9,355 nucleotides of DNA from Actinomycetota bacterium (lineage in GTDB: Bacteria; Actinomycetota; Thermoleophilia; UBA2241). The notes below the pieces were generated by a model. It saw nothing but the letters and a program-made list of their open reading frames with translations, was not told where the DNA came from and ran no database searches. The position numbers and the translations under genes are program-made. The first letter of the stretch is position 1. The number at the start of each line of letters is the position of its first letter. Positions 1 to 6,192 of this stretch are shown here, one piece after another. Where the stretch lies: positions 1 to 9,355 of the forward strand of contig JAPLCL010000189.1 in the NCBI GenBank assembly GCA_026392265.1, written 5' to 3'.

Positions 1-55
1 TGCATCCGCGCTTGCTTCGGGACAGTCTACCGGCATCCGGACACCCCCCCGCGTA

Positions 56-83
56 TTGACAGTCCCGGGAGATGCAGAAGAAT
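56..83 (+). promoter_or_regulatory. Candidate sigma-70-type promoter for the phosphatase gene
   Basis: A perfect -35 hexamer TTGACA (56-61) is followed after 16 bases by AAGAAT (78-83), which matches the -10 consensus at four of six positions. It lies about 80 bases before the start codon at 161, leaving a leader that holds the hairpin at 119-141. The -35 match is strong in such GC-rich DNA, but the -10 is imperfect and there is no transcript evidence. Confidence 0.4.
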
Positions 84-118
84 GGAGCCAGTCTGCGGCG
101 CCAGCCGCGAGATAGGGG

Positions 119-141
119 GGCTCCCTCCACCAGGGGGAGCC
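119..141 (+). other. Leader hairpin just upstream of the ribosome binding site
   Basis: A perfect 7-bp inverted repeat, GGCTCCC (119-125) and GGGAGCC (135-141), encloses a 9-base loop. It ends seven bases before the SD at 148-155, so it should leave the SD exposed. It could stabilise the 5' end of the message. It does not resemble a riboswitch I know. Confidence 0.4.
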
Positions 142-147
142 GATGTC

Positions 148-155
148 GAGGAGGT
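148..155 (+). promoter_or_regulatory. Very strong ribosome binding site
   Basis: GAGGAGGT is an eight-base complement to the 16S rRNA 3' end. It sits five bases before the ATG at 161 and fixes that start over the shadow frames that open at 72 and 82. Confidence 0.85.
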
Positions 156-160
156 AGCAG

Positions 161-1849
161 ATGCTCAAGAGACTGCGTGTCCTGTTCGTGGCCGTCGTGG
201 TGCTTGCGGCGCTTCTGGCCGCGGCCGCGCCGGCGCTGGCGGTCCAGCGGCCCACCAAGGTCATGATCGTCGTCATGGACCAGATGCAGCCGGGTTACGC
301 CAAGCAGTTCAACATGTCGAACGTCCTGTGGCTGCAGAACAAGGGCGTCACTTTCCCCAACGCGTGGGTCGGCGACATGGCGTCCGAGACGGTCGTCAGC
401 CACAACGTGATGGTCAGCGGCCTGTTCCCCAAGCACATGGGCTGGTCCGACGAAGCCATTCGCGATGTCCATAACATCCTGGGCTATGGCACGGACGCCA
501 TCGTGACCACCGGCGACCTCGGCTATGCGGACTACGTCAAGCTCATCGAGAACATGGACTATCCCAAGCTGGGCGACTATCTGCACGAGAAGTTCCCCGG
601 TACGGTCGTCGCCAACGTCGGCCAGAAGGGCTACCAGGTCGAGTCCATGGCCGCCTCGAGCTCCGACTACTGGGTGCGCATGGGCAGCAAGAAGAACACC
701 AAGGACCTTGCCGACCCGAGCGTCGTTCCGTGGACGGGCAAGTACCGCGGCCCGTCGGGCAACCTGCCCGACTACATCAAGAGCGACACGCGCTTCCTCA
801 TCAGCTCGGGCAACGCCGGCGACACCTACGAGACGACGTTGACCGCGCCGTCCTGGATGTACCCTGAAGACGGCCGCTACGTGCCCGGCCCCGTCGCCGA
901 TCACACCAGCGGCGACAACTGGGTCGCCGACGCCGCCCTGAAGATCATGGACAACGAAGACTGGTCGGGTCTCTGGGTGACCTTCAGTGCCATCGATAAG
1001 ATCGGCCATCTGTGGGGCGGCGGCGCCGTGGACACCCTGGCCAACTACAAGTGGGACCCGAACACGATCCTCAACGAGGTCCACATGCCTTGGGCCGCCA
1101 AGAACGCCGACGATCAGCTCGGCAAGCTCATCGCCAAGCTCAAGGAAAAGGGCCAGTTCAACGACACGCTGATCGTCGTCTGCGCCGATCATGGTTCCAC
1201 GTACGGCAGGGGCGACGGCTTCAAGGGAGCCAACGAGTTGAACGGCGGCGACGTCAACTGGTACGCCGGCAGCTGGCTGCCCGGCTACGGCACCGACCCG
1301 AAGGTCCCCAACACGAGCGCGGGCTCGCCTGCCCTCAAGCCTCTGATGGACACCGGCAAGGTCGAGTTCAGCTACCAGTCGACGGCCATCGAGACGTGGC
1401 TGAAGGCGGATACGAGCAGCGGCGAGATGCGTGACGTCGCGGCCGTCATGGAGACGCTTCCCGGCGTGATCGCCACCTACATCAGGAACGGCGACAGGTA
1501 CAAGCTGTACTCGTACAGCACCACCATGACCCCCGACGAGAAGATGTGGTGGACCGCGACCGGCCAGCAGATCGTCAACACGATGTGCTTCTCGGGCTCG
1601 GCCGACATCGTCGGCCTGCTCGCCGACAAGACCACCTACGGTGTCTTCGGCGACCACGGCGGCGCCCAGGCGGACGTGCAGCGCATCCCGATGGCGTTCT
1701 ACATGCCGGGCGTGAAGCACCTCGTCAGCGGTCAGCCGATGCGGCTGGTCGACATCATGCCCACCATCCTCAAGACCATGGGCATCCCGGCCAAGACGCT
1801 TACCGATCCAATGGACGGGAGCGCGTTCTCGATCAAACTTCCGAAGTGA
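161..1849 (+). CDS. Secreted alkaline phosphatase family protein (nucleotide pyrophosphatase/phosphodiesterase-like)
   Basis: This 562-residue exported hydrolase belongs to the alkaline phosphatase superfamily, whose two-metal enzymes cleave phosphomono- or diesters. Residues 1-27 form a Sec signal peptide: KRLR, a hydrophobic core, and ALA before a likely cleavage at 27/28. Visible metal and catalytic positions are D40 in VVMDQM, the probable nucleophile T77 in ASETVVSHN (aligned by eye with the Thr of NPP-type enzymes), D279 and H283 in DKIGH, D343 and H344 in ADHG, and H499 in GDHGG. The full six-ligand set therefore looks present, which suggests an active enzyme. The protein is longer than a minimal NPP domain, with a large insert at about residues 345-490 between the DHG and final His motifs. 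It has no C-terminal anchor, so it is probably released or wall-associated. The start follows an excellent SD. The substrate is unknown; a phosphodiesterase, a phosphonoacetate-hydrolase-like enzyme or a sulfatase-like relative are alternatives. No neighbour clarifies its role. Confidence 0.85.
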   Translation: MLKRLRVLFVAVVVLAALLAAAAPALAVQRPTKVMIVVMDQMQPGYAKQFNMSNVLWLQNKGVTFPNAWVGDMASETVVSHNVMVSGLFPKHMGWSDEAIRDVHNILGYGTDAIVTTGDLGYADYVKLIENMDYPKLGDYLHEKFPGTVVANVGQKGYQVESMAASSSDYWVRMGSKKNTKDLADPSVVPWTGKYRGPSGNLPDYIKSDTRFLISSGNAGDTYETTLTAPSWMYPEDGRYVPGPVADHTSGDNWVADAALKIMDNEDWSGLWVTFSAIDKIGHLWGGGAVDTLANYKWDPNTILNEVHMPWAAKNADDQLGKLIAKLKEKGQFNDTLIVVCADHGSTYGRGDGFKGANELNGGDVNWYAGSWLPGYGTDPKVPNTSAGSPALKPLMDTGKVEFSYQSTAIETWLKADTSSGEMRDVAAVMETLPGVIATYIRNGDRYKLYSYSTTMTPDEKMWWTATGQQIVNTMCFSGSADIVGLLADKTTYGVFGDHGGAQADVQRIPMAFYMPGVKHLVSGQPMRLVDIMPTILKTMGIPAKTLTDPMDGSAFSIKLPK

Positions 1850-1880
1850 TCACAAAGGCATCTGTCTAGGATGACCTGCC

Positions 1881-1930
1881 CGTCGGCGGCCCGGGCGCCA
1901 TGCGCCCCGGCCGCCGACGCTTTGGTAGGC
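1881..1930 (+). terminator. Strong GC hairpin, probable terminator of the phosphatase gene
   Basis: Arms 1881-1898 and 1902-1919 are 18 bases each, pair with one mismatch, and are joined by a 3-base CAT loop. A short T-rich stretch follows (TTTGG from 1921). The hairpin begins 32 bases after the phosphatase stop. The U tract is weak for a classic intrinsic terminator but common in high-GC genomes. The loop holds an ATG in frame with the next gene, which is probably not used. Confidence 0.7.
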
Positions 1931-1945
1931 TTGCCGGCGTCTTCG

Positions 1946-1952
1946 AAAGGAG
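1946..1952 (+). promoter_or_regulatory. Ribosome binding site that decides the aminotransferase start
   Basis: AAAGGAG lies four bases before the GTG at 1957. The competing in-frame ATG at 1900 sits in a hairpin loop with no SD before it, so this site supports the GTG. Confidence 0.7.
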
Positions 1953-1956
1953 CCCC

Positions 1957-3084
1957 GTGCACATCAAGCCCTTCGCCGTCGAGCAGTGGATGAACGCCCA
2001 CGAGACCACGGCCACCTGGAACACCGCCGAGACCTGCGTGGACTCGCTAAGAGTGGATGAGCTGCTGGCGCTCGCGGGCGACGGCGACGCAGTCCTCCGT
2101 CGCCTTCTCGAGACGAAGCTGACGTACGGGCACATCACTGGCTCGCCGCAGCTGCGCGCCGCTATCGCGGCGCTGTACGGCGAGCGCATCGGCCGCGACG
2201 ACGTCATCACGACCAACGGCGCGATCGGCGCCAACTTCCTCGCGCTGTTCGCGCTGGTCGAGCCGGGCGACAGTGTGGTGTGCGTGCGGCCCACCTATCA
2301 GCAGCTCTTCAGCGTGCCCGAAGCTCTGGGAGCGCAGGTCCGTCTGTTGTCGCTGCGCGAGGAGGACGGCTATCTGCCCGACGTCGACGAGCTGTGCAGC
2401 CTGGTGGACGACTCCACACGGCTCATCGTCCTCAACAACCCCAATAACCCGACCGGCGCCCTCATCGACGAGCCGCGTCTGCGCGAGATCGTCGCCGTGG
2501 CCCGCGAGCACGGCGCCTGGCTGCTCTGCGACGAGGTCTACCGCATGCTCGAGCACACTCCGGGCACCACGCCGCCGTCCGTGGCCGATCTGTACGAGCG
2601 CGGCGTGAGCACCGGTAGTATGAGCAAGAGCTACTCGCTGGCCGGCCTGCGCACCGGCTGGGTGGCCGGCCCGCCGGACCTCATCGCACGCTGCCTCGAC
2701 GTCCGCGACTACACCACGATCAGCTGCAGCGTGCTCGACGATGCGCTCGCCGTGCTGGCGCTCGAACACCTCGACGAGTTGCTCGCGCGCAACCTCGAGA
2801 TCGTGCGCGGCAACCTCGCCCTGGTCGACGAGTGGCTGGCCGGGGAGCCGCGACTTCATCACGCGCGACCGCGGGCCGGCACCACCACGCTCATCCGCTA
2901 CACGTACCCGGTGCCGTCGGTGGACCTCTGCCAGGCGATGTTCGACTTCAACGGCGCCTTCGTCATGCCCGGTGCTGCCTTCGACGAGGAGCACTCCTTC
3001 CGCCTCGGCTACGCGTGCGCTCGCGACGTCCTCGCGGGCGGACTGGCGGCGATGTCGGAGTACCTGCACACCTTGGAGGGCTGA
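1957..3084 (+). CDS. PLP-dependent aminotransferase, class I/II (fold type I)
   Basis: This is a 375-residue cytoplasmic enzyme expected to move amino groups between an amino acid and a 2-oxo acid using pyridoxal phosphate. Fold-type I landmarks appear in order: NNPNNPTG at 160-167 (cofactor and substrate binding); CDEVYR at 191-196, with D192 for the pyridine nitrogen and Y195; the Schiff-base lysine K224 in SMSKSYSLAGLRTGW; and the carboxylate-binding R349 in FRLGYA. Length is normal for the family. I chose GTG 1957 because an AAAGGAG stands just before it. The protein then begins MHIKPFAVEQWMN, a compact N-terminus. The longer form from ATG 1900 adds 19 Arg/Gly-rich residues encoded by the terminator hairpin. 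Substrate cannot be assigned. PLP cyclases or lyases of similar fold, such as capreomycidine synthase-like enzymes, are alternatives. It is flanked by hairpins on both sides, so it is probably its own transcription unit. Confidence 0.88.
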   Translation: MHIKPFAVEQWMNAHETTATWNTAETCVDSLRVDELLALAGDGDAVLRRLLETKLTYGHITGSPQLRAAIAALYGERIGRDDVITTNGAIGANFLALFALVEPGDSVVCVRPTYQQLFSVPEALGAQVRLLSLREEDGYLPDVDELCSLVDDSTRLIVLNNPNNPTGALIDEPRLREIVAVAREHGAWLLCDEVYRMLEHTPGTTPPSVADLYERGVSTGSMSKSYSLAGLRTGWVAGPPDLIARCLDVRDYTTISCSVLDDALAVLALEHLDELLARNLEIVRGNLALVDEWLAGEPRLHHARPRAGTTTLIRYTYPVPSVDLCQAMFDFNGAFVMPGAAFDEEHSFRLGYACARDVLAGGLAAMSEYLHTLEG

Positions 3085-3106
3085 CCCGGCCGGCGGGTAG
3101 GCTTTT
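3084..3106 (+). terminator. Small hairpin with T-run after the aminotransferase
   Basis: ACCCG (3084-3088) pairs with CGGGT (3094-3098) around a 5-base loop, and TTTT follows at 3103-3106. The stem starts on the last base of the stop codon. It is short, but position, GC content and T-run fit a weak intrinsic terminator. The spacer up to 3212 shows no other clear signal. Confidence 0.45.
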
Positions 3107-3212
3107 CTGCCTTCGCCGCGAATACTCGGCCGTCAGGCTCAACGGCGCGGACACGGCTTGTGTGTCGCGGCGGGCTGGGGCCATGCGCGTCTACCGAGAG
3201 ATCCGAGTAGCG

Positions 3213-3593
3213 ATGAAGCCGGTCATTCTCGTCGCCGAAGACAACCAGGACCTGCAGAGCCTGCTGCGCCACGCCTTGGAGAGCGACGGCTATGCCGTGT
3301 ACGTAGCTGAGGATGGGCAGGAGGCTCTCGATCAATACGACGCGATCGCGCCCGATCTGCTCGTGCTTGACATCATGATGCCGCGGCTCAGCGGCTTCGA
3401 GGTACTGCGTGAGCTGAGAGGTAACGCGGCCCACCGTCAGGATGTGCCGGTGCTGGTCCTCACGGCGCGAAGCGGCGAGGACGACGTGCTGACGGGCTTC
3501 GAGCTGGGCGTCGCCGACTACCTGACCAAGCCGTTCGTCATCGGCGAGCTGCGGGCGCGGGTGCGCGCGCTGCTCGCCCGCCCCCGGCGCTAG
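3213..3593 (+). CDS. Single-domain response regulator (CheY-like receiver)
   Basis: This 126-residue protein is only a phosphoreceiver domain. The pattern is complete: acidic pair E9/D10, phosphoacceptor D53 in LDIMMP, switch threonine T84 in LTARS, aromatic Y103, and K106 in TKPF. No DNA-binding or enzymatic output domain follows, so it should act by protein contact, like CheY, DivK or Spo0F, after phosphorylation by a kinase not present here. The start ATG 3213 gives a standard receiver N-terminus (MKPVILVAEDN). An in-frame ATG at 3183 would add ten residues but has no better SD; both starts have weak SDs. Its stop overlaps the stop of the convergent glycosyltransferase gene by four bases. 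That closeness suggests, without proving, a link to polysaccharide production. Confidence 0.85.
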   Translation: MKPVILVAEDNQDLQSLLRHALESDGYAVYVAEDGQEALDQYDAIAPDLLVLDIMMPRLSGFEVLRELRGNAAHRQDVPVLVLTARSGEDDVLTGFELGVADYLTKPFVIGELRARVRALLARPRR

Positions 3594-5035
3594 CTGCCGC
3601 TCGCCGACTGCGTCCGCGCCGCCTTGCGAGGCTGGGCGCCGCTCGCGAACCCGATACGGCGCATCTCGCCCCAGCCCTGCTTCTTGCGCAGGAAGTCGAC
3701 CGTCGCCTGGGCCCGCCAGAGAGCCTGCAGCTGACGGTAGCCGAAATTCTCAACCACCGTGAAGAGCAGCAGCCTGGCGAGGTCACGTCGTGAGCCGCTG
3801 CGGCTGACCCTCTCCTGGTCGAGGAGCACGGCCGCCACCGAGAGGAACACGCCGTATCCGACGGCCAGCAGGAAGAAGAGGACCACGAAGTGGACCCCGA
3901 CGACGCCCAGGGCGATCGAGACGACCAGGAACGCGTAGCCGCACACTTCGATCAGGGGCCCGAGCGCCTCGAACACGAGGTTGTAGGGGAGGCCGAAGAG
4001 TCCGACGGGTCCGTACTTCGGCCGGCCGATCATCCGCCGGCTGGCCCACAGGCATTCCAGAAGCCCGCGGTGCCAGCGATTCCGCTGCCGGCGGAGCGTC
4101 CGCAAGTTCTCGGGCGCCTCAGTCCACACCACGGGGTCGGGGATGAACACGATCCGGTAGCGCTCGTGGCGCTCGCGGTACACACGGTGCAGACGCAGCA
4201 CCAGGTCCATGTCCTCGCCGACCGTGTCGGTGTGGTACCCACCCACGTCCAGGACGGCCGCCTTCTTGAAGACGCCGAACGCCCCTGAGATGACGAACAG
4301 TGAGCCGATACGGCTCCAGCCGGTACGGCTGGTGAGGAAGGCGCGGAGGTACTCCACCACCTGCAGCACCGCGAGGTGGTTACGCGGCGCGCGGACTTCT
4401 GTCACCGTCCCGTCTCGCACCGTGCAGCCGTTGACCACGCGCACGATGCCGCTCGAGGCGATCGTCTCTCGGGGTCGCTCCATGAAGGGCTTCACCACGC
4501 GCAGCAGCGCGTCGCGCTCCAGGATCGCGTCGGCGTCGATGGCGCAGACAAGCGGGAATCGGGTGGCATTGACGCCCGCATTGAGGGCGTCGGCTTTGCC
4601 GCCGTTCTCCTTGGCCACGACCGTGAGGTTGGCGACCTGGCGCGAGACGTAGACTGCCTGTATCCGGCCACACGGAAGGGTGAGACGCAGCGGGCGGTCC
4701 ACCTTCTCGAGGGCGAACGCCTCCACGAGCCGGGCCAGGGTGGAGTCTGTCGATCCGTCGTCGATGACGATGATCTCGAACTCTCCGTACTTCTGCAGGC
4801 GCAGGGCCTGTACTGCCTGCACGATGGTGTTCTCCTCGTTGTAGGCGGGCATCAGCACCGAGATCGGTAACGTCAACGGCGAACGCAGGATCACGTCGTA
4901 GCCGCCGAAGCCCATGCGCCGGCCGTGTTGCCGCGACTCTCGCACCGAGATGATGAGCAGCAGCGTGTAGACGAGGTTGATGGCGAAGAAGTATGCCAGG
5001 ACGACGTCGTTGATGCTGCGCATCACGGAGCCCAT
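3590..5035 (-). CDS. Membrane family 2 glycosyltransferase, processive polysaccharide-synthase type
   Basis: This 481-residue inner-membrane enzyme likely polymerises sugars from nucleotide-sugar donors. Residues 11-31 form an N-terminal membrane helix. A GT-A catalytic domain follows at about 57-325, with PAYNEEN (63-69), DDGSTD (92-97), KENGGKADALNAG (142-154), the metal-binding DxD at D167/D169, the acceptor-site GAFGVFKK (251-258), the catalytic-base region GED with D275, and QRNRW (317-321). This last motif is the Q-x-x-R-W signature of processive synthases such as cellulose, hyaluronan and poly-GlcNAc synthases. Several membrane helices lie at about 347-408, then a basic cytoplasmic tail. 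The architecture is closest to the PgaC/IcaA/hyaluronan synthase type, and I see no PilZ domain. ATG overlaps the upstream HEAT gene's stop as TGATG, indicating translational coupling. A second in-frame ATG lies four codons in. The sugar and linkage are unknown. Confidence 0.88.
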   Translation of the reverse strand: MGSVMRSINDVVLAYFFAINLVYTLLLIISVRESRQHGRRMGFGGYDVILRSPLTLPISVLMPAYNEENTIVQAVQALRLQKYGEFEIIVIDDGSTDSTLARLVEAFALEKVDRPLRLTLPCGRIQAVYVSRQVANLTVVAKENGGKADALNAGVNATRFPLVCAIDADAILERDALLRVVKPFMERPRETIASSGIVRVVNGCTVRDGTVTEVRAPRNHLAVLQVVEYLRAFLTSRTGWSRIGSLFVISGAFGVFKKAAVLDVGGYHTDTVGEDMDLVLRLHRVYRERHERYRIVFIPDPVVWTEAPENLRTLRRQRNRWHRGLLECLWASRRMIGRPKYGPVGLFGLPYNLVFEALGPLIEVCGYAFLVVSIALGVVGVHFVVLFFLLAVGYGVFLSVAAVLLDQERVSRSGSRRDLARLLLFTVVENFGYRQLQALWRAQATVDFLRKKQGWGEMRRIGFASGAQPRKAARTQSASGS

Positions 5036-6072
5036 CAGCCGGCCACCCTCACTCCGTAGACTTCCAGCACCGCGTTCGCCTGGTCGCGCACGAAGCGGTC
5101 CTCGTGATGGGTGAGACGCTCCAGCTGACGACGACCTTCAGCGCCGAGACGCGCGAGCGACTCGGCGCAGTTGACCCGCACCCACCAGTTGTCGTCCGGC
5201 ATCGCGGACGCGAGGCTCGAGGCAGAGGCCGGGTCGGCGACGCGCCCCAGGGCCTTGGCGGCTTGGGCGCGGACCTGCCACTCCGGGTCGTCCAGCGCGG
5301 CGAGAAGGGAGCTCTCGGCATCCGGCCCGCCGAGCTTGCCGAGAGCCGCGGCGGCCTGCGCGCGGAGGTTGAGGCCGGCCTCGCGCAGCACCTCGATCAA
5401 CGCCGGCGTGGCCGCCGGGTCACGGATCTCGCCGAGGACCTGTACGGCGGCGGCGCGCACATTGTGCTCGTCGCTGTGCATCAGGTCGAGCAGCGGCGGG
5501 ACCGCGGAGGGGCCCATCGCCATGAGGTTCTCGGCGATCAGGGACAGCGTCCAGCGGGACGGGTCGGCGAGCGCGCGGGCGAGCGCCGGCACCGCCGCTG
5601 GGTCACGGATGGCGGCGAGGCCGCGTGCGGCCACCGTACGCACGTCTTCGCTGGGGTCGTCCAGCGCGGCCACCAGCGACGGTACGGCGGCTCGCAGGCG
5701 GAGTCGCCCCAGCATCTCCGCGGCTTCCGCCCTCCGCCAGGCCGCGCGTGCGTGGAGGCGCTGCATCAGATACGCGATGGCGCCTTGTTCCACCAGGCCA
5801 TCGGTGAGTCGTTCGGCATCGCGGCCGCGGACCATGCTCGTATAGCGAAGTACCAGCTCGAGGAGCGCGTCCCGTTCTCCCCGCGGGACGCGCGGCAATG
5901 GCTTCCCTTCCAGTACGCACGCTTCCAACGGCTTGCGCAGACGCTCGGTGACGCGGGCGTGCGCGCGCTCGCGCCGGGCACGCACGCTGCCGCGGATCAC
6001 GGTCACGACGATGAGCGCGATGCTGGTCAGGTAGAGCACCGCCACCGCGATCAGCAGAGCATCGAACTTCAT
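5035..6072 (-). CDS. Membrane-anchored HEAT-repeat protein
   Basis: This 345-residue protein has one N-terminal membrane helix (about residues 5-25), a basic stop-transfer segment (RGSVRARRERAH), a helical region, then about seven tandem HEAT/PBS-lyase-type repeats of about 31 residues from near residue 110 to the end. The repeat pattern is seen in AVPSLVAALDDPSEDVRTVA, DPAATPALIEVLREAG and DDPEWQVRAQAAKALGRV. The basic flank predicts that the repeats face the cytoplasm, so it is probably a docking scaffold for the coupled glycosyltransferase or its regulator. No catalytic residues are evident. ATG at 6072 has AGAGAGG five bases upstream. A GTG at 6105 with GGGAGG eight bases upstream would add eleven residues and is nearly as plausible. 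It is the first gene of a two-gene minus-strand operon, diverging from the lipoprotein gene. Relatives with HEAT repeats include phycobilin lyases, but nothing here suggests that activity. Confidence 0.82.
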   Translation of the reverse strand: MKFDALLIAVAVLYLTSIALIVVTVIRGSVRARRERAHARVTERLRKPLEACVLEGKPLPRVPRGERDALLELVLRYTSMVRGRDAERLTDGLVEQGAIAYLMQRLHARAAWRRAEAAEMLGRLRLRAAVPSLVAALDDPSEDVRTVAARGLAAIRDPAAVPALARALADPSRWTLSLIAENLMAMGPSAVPPLLDLMHSDEHNVRAAAVQVLGEIRDPAATPALIEVLREAGLNLRAQAAAALGKLGGPDAESSLLAALDDPEWQVRAQAAKALGRVADPASASSLASAMPDDNWWVRVNCAESLARLGAEGRRQLERLTHHEDRFVRDQANAVLEVYGVRVAG

Positions 6073-6105
6073 CCCAGCCTCTCTCCAGCCTCCAGCACCG
6101 GACAC

Positions 6106-6192
6106 TCGTCCAGCCTCCCAGTTATCGGCAGGAGCGCGTGATGCCCAAGGAATTGCTCACGCACGGGCTGGAGCCTGCCGACAGGGAGTCCC
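6106..6192. promoter_or_regulatory. Divergent intergenic region with nested inverted repeats
   Basis: This spacer must drive both the HEAT-glycosyltransferase pair and the lipoprotein gene. It holds an outer perfect 8-bp inverted repeat, TCGGCAGG (6125-6132) and CCTGCCGA (6174-6181), and an inner 6-bp one, GCGTGA (6136-6141) and TCACGC (6157-6162). The outer right arm ends just before the lipoprotein SD (GGGAG, 6184-6188). The dyads could be an operator shared by both directions or an mRNA hairpin. I find no convincing -35/-10 pair on either strand. Confidence 0.45.

Noticed and set aside
44..50. Run of seven C upstream of the first gene
   Set aside because: It is a short homopolymer in noncoding GC-rich DNA, with no sign of phase variation because it is neither in a reading frame nor in a promoter spacer.
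2047..3069. 340-residue minus-strand frame opposite the aminotransferase
   Set aside because: It is a shadow frame; the plus strand has the full PLP enzyme motif set.
2832..3212. Long N-terminal extension of the response regulator frame reaching into the aminotransferase
   Set aside because: The upstream part is an Arg-rich out-of-frame reading of the aminotransferase. The receiver fold begins at MKPVILVAEDN (3213).
5104..6141. 345-residue plus-strand frame opposite the HEAT gene
   Set aside because: It is low-complexity Arg/Gly/His-rich with no recognisable fold, while the minus strand shows regular HEAT repeats and a membrane helix.
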